Below, in pieces: positions 17,542-25,907 of a stretch of 64,000 nucleotides of DNA. The notes beneath the pieces were generated by a model. It did not search any database. It worked only from the letters and a program-made list of their open reading frames with translations, and was not told the DNA's origin. Position 1 is the stretch's first letter. Each line of letters begins with the position of its first letter. The position numbers and the translations under genes are program-made. Source of the stretch: CAWDVH01 sp963805705 (GTDB lineage: Bacteria > Actinomycetota > Actinomycetes > Streptosporangiales > Streptosporangiaceae); contig CAWDVH010000004.1 in NCBI GenBank assembly GCA_963805705.1, positions 558,001-622,000 of the forward strand, given 5' to 3'.

Positions 17542-18513
17542 TCAGCGCTTTGAGGTAACGGCTGGGTTGGCTCTGGTGGTGGTGGCGCCGTCGGCCGCGT
17601 CCATGGCCGGGGGAGCCGCCGCCGGGGGAGCCGCCTCGGCGGTGTCCGTGCCGCTGGCGGCCGCCTCCGTGCCGCCGTCGGCCGCGGCCTCCGTGGTGTC
17701 GCCGGCCGCCTCCGTGGTGTCGGCGGCGGTACCCGTGGTACTGGCGGCAGCGGTCTGGGCGGTGGCGGCCGCGGCGCGGGCCGCATCCATGACCGAATCG
17801 CTGCGTCGGCGAGCCTGGTAGGCGCGCTTGCCGCCGCGCACGCCGAACAGCCGCCTGGTGATCACCAGGTACAGCACCAGGGCCAGATTGACGGCGAACA
17901 GCCCGACCCTGGTCACGGTGATCTTGGTGGTCATGTCGTAGATCTCATAGGGCAGCCCGAGCGAGGTGACCACCATCGCGAAGTACTCGCCCCAGCGCTT
18001 GGCCAGCCACAGGCCCGTGCCCTCCACCGCCTCGATCAGCGCGTAGAGGGCCAGCCCGGCAGCCAGCAGCGAGATGGACCTGGAGCTCAGGGTCAGGGCA
18101 TGATGGATCAGGCCGACCAGCTTGGAGCGGTCGACGTTGTAGCCGAACTGGCGAAACAGGGTACGCGCGACCGGCAGCTCACGGTCGAACGCCTGCTCGA
18201 TCGACACCTGTGACCCCTTGAACTGCCACACCGCGAAAGCCAGGGCGCCGAAGATCAGTGTCCGCAGGAAACGCTCGACCGCGAAGATCCGCAGGATGAG
18301 GGCGCTGCGGATCTCGGCACCCCGGCGCACGACGGGCGCTCGCTCCGCCGGCCCGGTGCCCGCAGGCTCGCCGGCGACGAACGCAGCGCAGCGCAGGCAG
18401 CGCCATGCCTCGCCGGATGCCGTCTGGGCGCTCAGCTGCTCGCGCAGCTCAGGCTCGTCAGGAGCGTAGGTGACGTGCCCGGCACGTCCGCACCCGAGCA
18501 GGCTCCAGTCCAC
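17542..18513 (-). CDS. DUF2127 membrane protein with Ala/Thr-rich tail
   Basis: 323 residues. A Cys-pair-containing N-terminus (LLGCGRAGH, WRCLRCAAF) suggests a small metal site. Four hydrophobic segments follow (about 90-110, 145-165, 180-200, 205-225), with ALILRIFAVERFLRTLIFG and YEIYDMTTKITVTR typical of DUF2127. The last 90 residues are a low-complexity Ala/Thr/Asp tail, probably disordered. Function unknown. It is convergent with meaB, the two stops being only about 15 bases apart. Confidence 0.8.
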   Translation of the reverse strand: MDWSLLGCGRAGHVTYAPDEPELREQLSAQTASGEAWRCLRCAAFVAGEPAGTGPAERAPVVRRGAEIRSALILRIFAVERFLRTLIFGALAFAVWQFKGSQVSIEQAFDRELPVARTLFRQFGYNVDRSKLVGLIHHALTLSSRSISLLAAGLALYALIEAVEGTGLWLAKRWGEYFAMVVTSLGLPYEIYDMTTKITVTRVGLFAVNLALVLYLVITRRLFGVRGGKRAYQARRRSDSVMDAARAAAATAQTAAASTTGTAADTTEAAGDTTEAAADGGTEAAASGTDTAEAAPPAAAPPAMDAADGATTTRANPAVTSKR

Positions 18514-18566
18514 TCACAAAGCCTACGGCAGTGTGGGCGCGCGGCCTGCGGGCACGGCGGCAGGCC

Positions 18567-20057
18567 TCAGCCGCCGGTGATCGGCCTCGCCTGCCAGCTG
18601 GCCCCGCCGTCGGCGGTGACGAACACTTCGCCCAGGCTGGAATCGGCGGGCACGGCGACGCCCTGGGTCGCGGTCGTCATGCCCACGTAGCTGAAGCCGC
18701 CCGCCGGGGCGCCTGGCCCCTGGGCACCAGGCGCCGGGCCGAAGGTCGCCGCCTGCCAGCTGGTCCCGCCGTCGGATGAGTAGTCGATACCGGCGGTGGT
18801 CGCCAGCACGATCAGGTCGCCGCTGGAGGCGGCGAGCGAGGTGGCGGTCCCGGCGCCCGGCGCGGCTGTGGCCTGGTGCCAGCTCACGCCGTCGGAGGAC
18901 GTGAATATGTCCTTGGCCTGCTCGCCGGCGCTGGCCGGGCCGTCACAGCTGAGCACCAGCTGAGCGGCGGCCGCCGCCCCGGACGCGAGCTGGACGCCGG
19001 CGGGCTGGCCGCCGGGCTGGGCCGCGCCGACCTGGCATGAAGCCGGGATGCGGCCGATGACCGTCCACGCGCCGCCGGTCAGCGTGCCGCTGAGCAGCTG
19101 GCCGGATGGCGTCAGCAGGTAGCCGCCGCCGGCGTTGGGGTCGGCTACCGTACCGGACGCCAGGATCAGGCTCGCGGCGGCCGGCTGCCCGGCGCGGCCG
19201 GACATGGTCCGGTCGGCTTCGGGAACTGCCACCGGCTGCCATATGGCGCTGCCGGCGACCGAGGTACGCAGCGAGAAGCTCGTGCAGCCTGCCGCGTAGT
19301 CGCGGCCGCTGCCGCTGCAGCTGGCGAACAGCGCGAACGCGCGATCCCCGGCCGTCTCCAGGTCGGTGACCCGCAGCCCGCCGGTACTTTCCCTGGTCCA
19401 GGACGCCCCGCCGTTCGTCGTGGCGTACAGCGCCGGGCCGTAGGCCCAGCCGTACTGGACGCCGAGGTAGCGCAGCTGGCTGGCTCCCCCGGCGGTCCCC
19501 GGGGCGCCGGCGCTCGGGGCGCCGACGCCGTACCAGCTCAAACCGCCGTTAAGAGTGCCCGCTATGGAGGTGCAGCCGAGGGGGGCGCTGGCGCACTGGC
19601 CGGCCGGGGCGGCCTGGCCGATGACGGCCCCGGTGCCGCCCCCGACCTCCGTGATCGAGGTGGGCCGGAAGGAAGCCGCCGGCGGGATGCCGGAGGAGGT
19701 CGTGCGCGAGAGTGGCGCGCCGGGCGTGGGCACCGCCGTCGCCGACCGCGAAGAGGGCTTGCCGCCGCCCTTGGGGTGGGCCGGGGCCGAAGCCGGACGG
19801 GCGGTCGAATGCGGCGGGCCGGCCGCGATCGGGTGACCGGCCGGCCGGCCGCTGCCCTGGAACAGCGAGGACGCCACGCGCGGCGTCGCCGCGGCGACGG
19901 CCACCACGACGACGACCGCCGCCGCGGACAGCAGCACCTGATTCGCCTTGCGGCGCCTGGCCCGCTGGCTGATCCGCTCGAAGGTTCCCGGTGGCGGCGC
20001 GAGCGGCTCGACCTCACTGTCCAGCCAGGCGTCGATCTCGTCGCGTGGATTACTCAC
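18567..20057 (-). CDS. Membrane-anchored BNR/sialidase-like repeat protein, sigma-factor partner
   Basis: 496 residues. A short cytoplasmic N-terminus (about 40 residues, acidic then RARRRK) leads to one membrane helix (41-60), a Pro/Ser/Ala-rich spacer and an extracytoplasmic region with BNR-type repeats: TNGGASWTRE, SSDGVSWHQ, SSDGGTSWQ and TADGGASWQ mark beta-propeller blades. The gene overlaps the ECF sigma gene by 8 bases (GTGAGTAA), so the two are translationally coupled. This is where an anti-sigma factor gene would be expected; the cytoplasmic stub may bind the sigma factor and the propeller sense a wall or surface signal. That role is inferred from position; no ZAS motif is seen. Confidence 0.72.
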   Translation of the reverse strand: MSNPRDEIDAWLDSEVEPLAPPPGTFERISQRARRRKANQVLLSAAAVVVVVAVAAATPRVASSLFQGSGRPAGHPIAAGPPHSTARPASAPAHPKGGGKPSSRSATAVPTPGAPLSRTTSSGIPPAASFRPTSITEVGGGTGAVIGQAAPAGQCASAPLGCTSIAGTLNGGLSWYGVGAPSAGAPGTAGGASQLRYLGVQYGWAYGPALYATTNGGASWTRESTGGLRVTDLETAGDRAFALFASCSGSGRDYAAGCTSFSLRTSVAGSAIWQPVAVPEADRTMSGRAGQPAAASLILASGTVADPNAGGGYLLTPSGQLLSGTLTGGAWTVIGRIPASCQVGAAQPGGQPAGVQLASGAAAAAQLVLSCDGPASAGEQAKDIFTSSDGVSWHQATAAPGAGTATSLAASSGDLIVLATTAGIDYSSDGGTSWQAATFGPAPGAQGPGAPAGGFSYVGMTTATQGVAVPADSSLGEVFVTADGGASWQARPITGG

Positions 20058-20541
20058 CGGTGTCTCCCAGTGCGGCCTTCAGGCGTGCTCGCGCGTGATA
20101 CAGGTCCGCCTTGACCGTTCCCTCCGGCCGTCCGAGCATCACCGCGACCTCGCGGACACCCAGGCCCGCGTAGTAATGCAGCAGGAATGCGCTGCGCAGC
20201 CGGGACGGCAGCGCCTCGATCAGGGCCCGCACGTCCACGTCCTGCGCCGGATAGTAAGCGGAGTCAGCCGGGGCGGCTGTCATCGCCGCGATCGCGCGCC
20301 GCTCGCGGCCCATCTTGCGCCAGTGGTCCCTGACCAGGTTCGTGGCGATCATGTAGAGGTAACTCTGCGGGCTGTCCAGCCCGGACCACCGGGCCAGCAG
20401 GCGGGTGAACGCCTCGGAGGCGATCTCGTGGGCGGTGTCGTCGTCGTCCACCAGGCGGCGTACCCACCCCGCGAGCCTCGGGTAGCAGGCGTTGAAGAGT
20501 TCCTCCGCCGCCTCGCGATCGGCCGTGCGGAGCCTGGCCAC
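20050..20541 (-). CDS. ECF-type RNA polymerase sigma factor
   Basis: 163 residues from the GTG at 20541, preceded by AAGGGAG about 5 bases upstream. Region 2 runs from EELFNACYPRLAGWVRRL to SPQSYLYMIATNLVRDHWRK; region 4 from LIEALPSRLRSAFLLHYYAG to GTVKADLYHARARLK. This is the SigE-like ECF architecture of actinobacteria. In-frame sequence upstream of 20541 reads open to a GTG at 20664 but lacks sigma character. The gene leads a two-gene operon with the BNR protein and is divergent from the mutase gene. Confidence 0.9.
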   Translation of the reverse strand: MARLRTADREAAEELFNACYPRLAGWVRRLVDDDDTAHEIASEAFTRLLARWSGLDSPQSYLYMIATNLVRDHWRKMGRERRAIAAMTAAPADSAYYPAQDVDVRALIEALPSRLRSAFLLHYYAGLGVREVAVMLGRPEGTVKADLYHARARLKAALGDTGE

Positions 20542-20856
20542 AGAGCTCCCTTGCCTGGCCGTCGGCACCGAGAGCGCAGCCCACGGAGCCGACCCGGTGG
20601 CGACCTCAACGACGACCGCAGTGCGGCCTGCGTGACCTGCGCGATAACCCATTCGTTGTACCACACATTCGGTGCGTCACGGGGCTGAAGCCCAGGGCCC
20701 CCCGAAGCACCCGAGCATCTCTATGACGACGCAGGACCGCCGATGGTTGGGCCAGATCTGGTGCTTTCTGGCCGTAGCCCGCGGCATACACTGATCATGG
20801 CGGCTGGCAGGACGTCCTGCTCACCGGCCATCGCGCGCAGGCGCGGGAGGAACATG
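20542..20856. other. Intergenic region between divergent sigma and mutase genes
   Basis: About 315 bases with no convincing gene. It must hold the promoters of both flanking units. TACACT at 20787-20792 is a possible -10 element for the mutase gene, without a clear -35. No cobalamin riboswitch box was recognised. Confidence 0.4.
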
Positions 20857-22557
20857 ATGGACGCGCACGACGCGGCAGGCACGCAGGACGCGCCCGACGC
20901 CGATCACGGGCACCAGCGCTGGCAACGGCGGTATGACGCCGCGCGAATCCGCGATGCCGACTTCACCACCCTGTCCGGCATCGCGGTCGATCCCGTCTAC
21001 GGGCCGCCGGCCGGCGCCGTGGTCCCGGACTTCGACCGCATCGGCTGGCCGGGCGAGTACCCGTTCACCAGAGGGCTCTACCCGGCCGGCTACCGGGGGC
21101 GGGCCTGGACCATCCGCCAGTTCTCCGGCTTCGGCAACGCGGAGCAGACCAACCAGCGGTACAAGATGCTGCTGCGCGGCGGGGGCGGCGGCCTGTCGGT
21201 GGCCTTCGACATGCCGACGCTGATGGGCCGCGACTCCGACGATCCCCGCTCCCTCGGCGAGGTCGGGCACTGCGGGGTGGCCATCGACTCGGCGGCCGAC
21301 ATGGATGTCCTGTTCGCCGGCATCCCGCTCGCCGACACCACCACCTCGATGACGATCAGCGGGCCCGCCGTGCCGGTGTTCTGCATGTACCTGGCCGCCG
21401 CGCAGCGCCAGGGCGCCGACATCCGGGCCCTGAACGGCACGCTGCAGACCGACATCTTCAAGGAGTACATCGCCCAGAAGGAATGGCTCTTCCCGCCGGA
21501 GCCGCACCTGCGGCTGATCGGCGACCTGATGGAGTACTGCGCGAGCCACATTCCCGATTACAAGCCGCTGTCAGTCTCCGGCTACCACATCAGGGAAGCC
21601 GGGTCCACGGCGGCGCAGGAACTCGCGTTCACGCTCGCGGACGGCTTCGGGTACGTGGAGCTCGGCCTGTCCCGCGGCCTGGACATCGAGGTATTCGCGC
21701 CCGGCCTGTCGTTCTTCTTCGACGCGCACATCGACTTCTTCGAGGAGATCGCCAAGTTCCGCGCGGCCCGCCGGATATGGGCCCGCTGGATGCGGGACAC
21801 CTACGGCGCGAAGACGGAGCGGGCGCAGTGGCTGCGGTTCCACACCCAGACCGCCGGGGTCTCCCTGACGGCCCAGCAGCCGGATAACAACGTCGTGCGC
21901 ACGGCGGTCGAGGCGCTGGCCGCGGTGCTCGGCGGCACGAACTCGCTGCATACCAACGCGCTGGATGAGGTGCTGGCGCTGCCGAGCGAGAAGGCAGCCG
22001 AGATCGCCCTGCGGACCCAGCAGGTGATCATGGAGGAGACCGGCGTGGTCAACGTCGCCGATCCGCTCGGCGGCTCGTGGTACGTGGAAGCGCTCACCGA
22101 CCGGCTGGAGGCCGAGGCGGAGGAGATCTTCGCCAAGATCCGCGGGATGAGCGCGGACGGCTCGATGACCTCGGGGATCCTGCGTGGTATCGAGGAGGGG
22201 TGGTTCATGGCGGAGACCGCCGAGGCGGCCTTCTCCTACCAGCAGAAGCTGGAGAAGGGCGAGAAGAGGGTCGTCGGGGTGAACTGCCACACCGACACCG
22301 TGGAGAAGCCGATGGAGATCCTGCGGGTCAGTCACGACGTGGAGGTCGCCCAGGTGCGGGAACTGGCCGGGCGCCGCGAGGAGCGCGATCAGGCCAGGGT
22401 CGATGCCGCGCTGGCCGCGATGCTGGCCGCGGCGAGGTCCGGGGCCAACATGATCCCGCCCATGATCGATGCCGCCAGCGCCGAGGCGACTCTCGGCGAG
22501 ATCTGCGGAGCACTGCGCGAGGAGTGGGGCGGCTACTTCGAGGCCCCGGCCTTCTGA
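20857..22557 (+). CDS. icmA: Acyl-CoA mutase large subunit, isobutyryl-CoA mutase (IcmA)-like
   Basis: 566 residues, the catalytic TIM-barrel subunit without a cobalamin-binding domain. In methylmalonyl-CoA mutase the substrate pocket has Tyr89 and Arg207; here the aligned residues are Phe89 (TIRQFSGFG) and Gln207 (KEYIAQKEW), the pair described for isobutyryl-CoA mutase. The length also fits IcmA. It should interconvert isobutyryl- and n-butyryl-CoA together with a small B12 subunit (IcmB), which is not in the window. ATG 20857 is 6 bases after GGGAGG; ATG 20854 is equally in frame. The MeaB gene upstream and the thioredoxin gene downstream fit the setting. Mutase certain, icm assignment strong but inferred from two residues. 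Confidence 0.85.
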   Translation: MDAHDAAGTQDAPDADHGHQRWQRRYDAARIRDADFTTLSGIAVDPVYGPPAGAVVPDFDRIGWPGEYPFTRGLYPAGYRGRAWTIRQFSGFGNAEQTNQRYKMLLRGGGGGLSVAFDMPTLMGRDSDDPRSLGEVGHCGVAIDSAADMDVLFAGIPLADTTTSMTISGPAVPVFCMYLAAAQRQGADIRALNGTLQTDIFKEYIAQKEWLFPPEPHLRLIGDLMEYCASHIPDYKPLSVSGYHIREAGSTAAQELAFTLADGFGYVELGLSRGLDIEVFAPGLSFFFDAHIDFFEEIAKFRAARRIWARWMRDTYGAKTERAQWLRFHTQTAGVSLTAQQPDNNVVRTAVEALAAVLGGTNSLHTNALDEVLALPSEKAAEIALRTQQVIMEETGVVNVADPLGGSWYVEALTDRLEAEAEEIFAKIRGMSADGSMTSGILRGIEEGWFMAETAEAAFSYQQKLEKGEKRVVGVNCHTDTVEKPMEILRVSHDVEVAQVRELAGRREERDQARVDAALAAMLAAARSGANMIPPMIDAASAEATLGEICGALREEWGGYFEAPAF

Positions 22558-22673
22558 GCCCGCGCTGCCGCGGTGCCTTTTGCGCCCCGCCGTGCTGCCT
22601 GTCCCTGGCCGCCGCTGGGCCAGGGGCGACCGCGGTGTCGCCGGCGGTGCCCGGGATGCGGCAGGATAGTGTC

Positions 22674-23699
22674 ATGCAGCAGGCGCGGGATTTCTCCCTT
22701 CACGGCGCCGTTGACCTCGGCGCCCGGCAGGCCGCAGCGCAGCGCAGGCAGCAGGCGTCCCAGGTTTCGGCGGCCGACGATCTCACCGGCCCCGTGGCGG
22801 CGAACGTCATCGAGGTCACAGACGAGAACTTCAACACCGAGGTGGCCGCCAGGTCGCGCAGCGTGCCGGTGATCCTCGATCTGTGGGCGGAATGGTGCGG
22901 GCCGTGCAAGCAGCTCGGGCCGGTGCTCGAGAAGCTCGCCGCCGAGGCGGCGGGCGCCTGGGTCCTGGCCAAGGTGGACGTCGATGCCAACCCGCAGCTG
23001 AGCCAGGCGCTCCAGGTGCAGAGCATCCCGATGGTGGTCGCCGTGATCGGCGGCCAGATCGTGGACGGCTTCATGGGCGCGATGCCCGAGGCGCAGGTCC
23101 GGCAATGGCTCGGCCAGATCATGCAGGCGGCCGAGCAGCTCGGCCTGCCGCCGGCGCCGCCCGGCGCCGAAGCCGCGGACGGGAACGCCGAGCCCGGCGC
23201 CGGGCAGGCCGCGGATGCGCCGCTGCCCGGGACCGAGCGGCCGGGTCAGGCCGTGCCGGGCGGGGGCGGGCCCGATGACTACCTCGCCGAGACCGGATTC
23301 GCCGAGGCGCAGGCCGCGATGGAGCGAGGCGATCTCGATGGCGCGGCGGGCGCGTTCGAGAAGGTGCTCGCGACATCGCCCGGCCATCCGGTGGCCACGA
23401 TGGGGCTGGCCCAGGTCGCCCTGATCCGGCGGGTGAACTCCTACGACCAGGCGAAGGCCCGCCAGGACGCGCTGGACAACCCGGACGACGTGCAGGCCCA
23501 GGCCAGGGCCGCGGACATCGACCTGGCCATGGGCAGGATCGATGCGGGCTTCGACCGGCTGCTCGATACCGTCAGGCGGACCTCGGGAGCCGAGCGCAAC
23601 CAGGCCCGCGTTCACCTGCTGAGCCTGTTCGACGCCTTCCCGCCCAGGGATTCCCGGGTCACGAAGGCGCGGGCGACGCTGTCCAGCCTGCTGTTCTGA
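22674..23699 (+). CDS. Thioredoxin domain - TPR protein (co-chaperone CnoX/YbbN-like)
   Basis: 341 residues. After about 40 residues the thioredoxin domain has WCGPCK (Cys75, Cys78) and the cis-proline strand SIPMVVAVIGG. A Pro/Ala/Gly linker leads to a helical TPR-like half (AEAQAAMERGDLDGAAGAFEKVL, DNPDDVQAQARAADIDLAMG). This two-part layout is that of YbbN/CnoX proteins, which hold clients for GroEL or DnaK and may form mixed disulfides. In this protein the active-site CxxC is intact, so redox activity is possible. The ATG at 22674 gives the family N-terminus (FSLHGAVDLGA). Single gene. Confidence 0.9.
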   Translation: MQQARDFSLHGAVDLGARQAAAQRRQQASQVSAADDLTGPVAANVIEVTDENFNTEVAARSRSVPVILDLWAEWCGPCKQLGPVLEKLAAEAAGAWVLAKVDVDANPQLSQALQVQSIPMVVAVIGGQIVDGFMGAMPEAQVRQWLGQIMQAAEQLGLPPAPPGAEAADGNAEPGAGQAADAPLPGTERPGQAVPGGGGPDDYLAETGFAEAQAAMERGDLDGAAGAFEKVLATSPGHPVATMGLAQVALIRRVNSYDQAKARQDALDNPDDVQAQARAADIDLAMGRIDAGFDRLLDTVRRTSGAERNQARVHLLSLFDAFPPRDSRVTKARATLSSLLF

Positions 23700-23727
23700 T
23701 CTGCTGTCCTGGCCTGCCGCCGCGCCG

Positions 23728-24240
23728 TCAGCGCTGCCGCGGATCGGCGTCGGCCAGGTGCTCAAGGGCGGGCAGGGCCGCGGCCAGCGCGGCCAGCTGA
23801 TCCGGCGACAGCATCAGCAGGCTCTCCCTGAGCAGGCTGGTGGTCTCCTGGCGGATCCGCTCCAGGATCGCGTGCCCGGAGTCGGTGATGGCCAGAGTGC
23901 TGGCCCGGGCGTCACCGGGGACCGCGCAGCGCTGCACGTAGCCGAGCTCCTCCAGCGCGCTCACCAGGCGGGTGAGGGTGGAGGGCGCGATCCGCTCGGC
24001 GGCCGCGAGGTCACCCAGGCGCAGGGGGCCCGCCTTATCGACGGTCGCGAGCGCAGACAGCTGGGTCTGCGTCAGCCCCGCCAGGTCGTGCTTGCGGAGC
24101 CGGCGCGATAGCCGCGCGATCGCGACCCGCAGCCGCGCTACGTCGATGGCCGGGGGGTGATCATCATCGCTGCGGCCGGCAGTCGCCAGCACGGACGCGG
24201 CAGGCGTTCCGGTGGACACCCTTGACGTTCCCGTGGACAC
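23728..24240 (-). CDS. MarR family transcriptional regulator
   Basis: About 170 residues. The winged helix region is seen in HDLAGLTQTQLSALATVDKAG, LRLGDLAAAERIAPSTLTRLV and the wing DARASTLAITDSGH. The frame is open further upstream to 24348, but that part is Arg/Pro-rich and unlike the family. GTGs at 24240 and 24219, each inside a copy of AAGGGTGTCCAC, are the likely starts. A 13-bp palindrome overlaps the start region, suggesting autoregulation and possibly control of the divergent YqgE gene. Confidence 0.85.
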   Translation of the reverse strand: MSTGTSRVSTGTPAASVLATAGRSDDDHPPAIDVARLRVAIARLSRRLRKHDLAGLTQTQLSALATVDKAGPLRLGDLAAAERIAPSTLTRLVSALEELGYVQRCAVPGDARASTLAITDSGHAILERIRQETTSLLRESLLMLSPDQLAALAAALPALEHLADADPRQR

Positions 24241-24251
24241 CCTTGAAGGGT
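24239..24251. promoter_or_regulatory. Perfect palindrome at the MarR start, probable operator
   Basis: ACCCTTGAAGGGT is a perfect 13-bp palindrome around a central G. A related half (ACCCTTGA) recurs at 24218-24225, 21 bases away, giving two direct half-sites on one face of the helix. Position at the MarR start suggests autorepression. Confidence 0.45.
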
Positions 24252-24357
24252 ATATCTGCCGTGCCGGTAGTCGCGGGCCTGTGGCCAGTCTGCTGCGGTC
24301 GGCCTTCTTTGCGCAGGCCCCCTGCTGCCGCGCCGGCTTGAGGCGCATGATGGGGAT

Positions 24358-24945
24358 ATGGCGCAGGAGTTGGCGGGCGAGTCCCTCGGCGGCCGGCTGC
24401 TGGCGGCCACCCCCCTGCTGGGCGATCCCAACTTCCGGCGGACCGTCGTCCTGATCGTGGAGGACGATCCGGAAGAAGGGACTCTCGGTGTCGTCCTGAA
24501 CCGGCCGACCGAAGTCCCGGTCGGCCAGGTGCTCGAACCGTGGACGGAGCTGGCCACCGGGCCGTCGGTGGTGTTCAGGGGCGGCCCGGTGTCACCGACC
24601 AGCGCGCTGGCCCTCGCCCTGGCCCACGGCGGCGAGGAACCCGTCGGCTGGCGCTCGCTGGCCGGCTCGCCGCTGATGTCCAGGATCGGTCTCGTCGATC
24701 TTGATGTGCCGCCCGAGCTCCTGGCCGGGGGGATCGTCTCGCTGCGGGTCTTCGTCGGCTACGCGGGGTGGGGAGCCGGCCAGCTGCGGGCCGAGATCGA
24801 GGAGGGCGCCTGGTACGTGCTGGCGGGCGAGCCAGCGGATGCCTTCGCCGCCGAGCCGGAACGGCTGTGGCCATCGGTGCTGCGCCGTCAGGGCGGCGAG
24901 CTCGCCTTCGTCGCCACCTATCCCGACGATCCGGTCATGAACTAG
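24358..24945 (+). CDS. YqgE/AlgH family protein
   Basis: 195 residues. LLAATPLLGDPNFRRTVVLI, GTLGVVLNRPTEVPVGQVL, FRGGPV and LRVFVGYAGWGAGQLRAEIEEG are the ordered signatures of the UPF0301/YqgE family. The family's biochemical role is unknown. The ATG at 24358 gives the usual start. The gene is divergent from the MarR gene. The last codons and the following bases form a 20-base near-perfect duplication (separate entry). Confidence 0.92.
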   Translation: MAQELAGESLGGRLLAATPLLGDPNFRRTVVLIVEDDPEEGTLGVVLNRPTEVPVGQVLEPWTELATGPSVVFRGGPVSPTSALALALAHGGEEPVGWRSLAGSPLMSRIGLVDLDVPPELLAGGIVSLRVFVGYAGWGAGQLRAEIEEGAWYVLAGEPADAFAAEPERLWPSVLRRQGGELAFVATYPDDPVMN

Positions 24946-24963
24946 ACGATCGGTCATGAACTA
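24925..24963 (+). repeat. Tandem duplication over the yqgE stop codon
   Basis: GACGATCCGGTCATGAACTA at 24925-24944 is followed directly by GACGATCGGTCATGAACTA, which differs by one missing C. The first copy supplies the last codons and the TAG stop (with the G of copy two). A recent slippage duplication is the simplest explanation. Confidence 0.85.
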
Positions 24964-25048
24964 AAGGCCCGGCCGGTCACGCCGGCGCGCGGGCCGCCAG
25001 CGAGGCCAGATGCCCCGGGCGCCGCCGGGCATGCGTAAACTCTCGTTT

Positions 25049-25306
25049 GTGAGCACAGAAGTCCTTCCCGGCGGCAGCACCGTCCAGGAAACCGATGTCC
25101 GGCCGGATCTCTCCCACGGCGACGGCGGCGACCACGAGCGGTTCGCCCATTACGTTGTCAAGGACAAGATCGTTGACAGCGCGGTGAGCGGCACGCCGGT
25201 TGTCGCGCTGTGCGGCAAGGTCTGGGTGCCGAGCAGGGATCCCAAGCGCTATCCGGTGTGCCCGGAGTGCAAGGAGATCTACGAGTCACTGCCCGAGGGC
25301 GACTAG
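25049..25306 (+). CDS. DUF3039 domain-containing protein
   Basis: 85 residues. SHGDGGDHERFAHYV, ALCGKVWVPSRDPKRYPVCP and CKEIYESL match the small, strongly conserved actinobacterial DUF3039 family, with three or four conserved cysteines that look like a zinc site. The start GTG 25049 (STEVLPGG) is chosen over an upstream ATG at 25010 because relatives begin close to this point. Function unknown. Confidence 0.9.
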   Translation: MSTEVLPGGSTVQETDVRPDLSHGDGGDHERFAHYVVKDKIVDSAVSGTPVVALCGKVWVPSRDPKRYPVCPECKEIYESLPEGD

Positions 25307-25317
25307 CCGGCCTGGAG

Positions 25318-25887
25318 TTACCGCTGCGCCGGGAGCAGCTCCACCCCGGCCTCGCGCAGCTGCGCGAGCGCCGCTCCCGTCGTGGCGGCGGCCACCCCCG
25401 CGGTCAGGCCCAGCAGCACCCTGGTGGCGAAACCCGCTCGGACGGCGTCGGAAGCGGTGGCCCGCACGCAGTAGTCCGTGGCCAGCCCGGCCACGTCCAC
25501 GCCGGTCACGTCGCGCTCGCGCAGCCAGCTGGCCAGCGACTCGCCTCCCTCGCCCGTCCCCTCGAACCCGCTGTAGGCCGCCGAGCGCTCGCCCTTGCGA
25601 AACGTCTGCTCGACCCGGCTGACGTCCAGATCGGGGTGAAAGGCCGCGCCGGGCGTGCCGGCCACGCAATGCGGCGGCCAGGTCCGCTCGTAGTCGGGCT
25701 CGGCGGAGAAGTGCGCGCCAGGGTCGATGTGATGATCCTGGGTCGCCACCATATGGGCGTAGCCGCGGGCCGCCGGGCCGGCCAGGTAGGCGCTGATCGC
25801 GCGCGCGACATCGCCGCCGCCGACGACCGCGAGCGAGCCGCCTTCGCAGAAATCGTTCTGGACGTCCACGATGACCAGTGCGCGCAT
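25318..25887 (-). CDS. pncA: Nicotinamidase (isochorismatase family)
   Basis: 189 residues. The catalytic triad is visible: D8 (IVDVQNDF), K98 (TFRKG) and C140 (TDYCV). The metal site residues D51, H53, H59 and H73 (TQDHH, GAHF, PPHC) are all present. The enzyme hydrolyses nicotinamide to nicotinate, feeding the adjacent nicotinate phosphoribosyltransferase gene, which lies immediately upstream on the same strand (about 20 bases), so the two form an NAD salvage operon. It is the enzyme class that activates pyrazinamide in mycobacteria. Confidence 0.95.
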   Translation of the reverse strand: MRALVIVDVQNDFCEGGSLAVVGGGDVARAISAYLAGPAARGYAHMVATQDHHIDPGAHFSAEPDYERTWPPHCVAGTPGAAFHPDLDVSRVEQTFRKGERSAAYSGFEGTGEGGESLASWLRERDVTGVDVAGLATDYCVRATASDAVRAGFATRVLLGLTAGVAAATTGAALAQLREAGVELLPAQR

Positions 25888-25907
25888 GCGCCCAGCCTAT
25901 TATCCGC

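Noticed and set aside
20542..20856. Cobalamin riboswitch before the mutase gene
   Set aside because: No B12-box-like sequence was recognised in the region.
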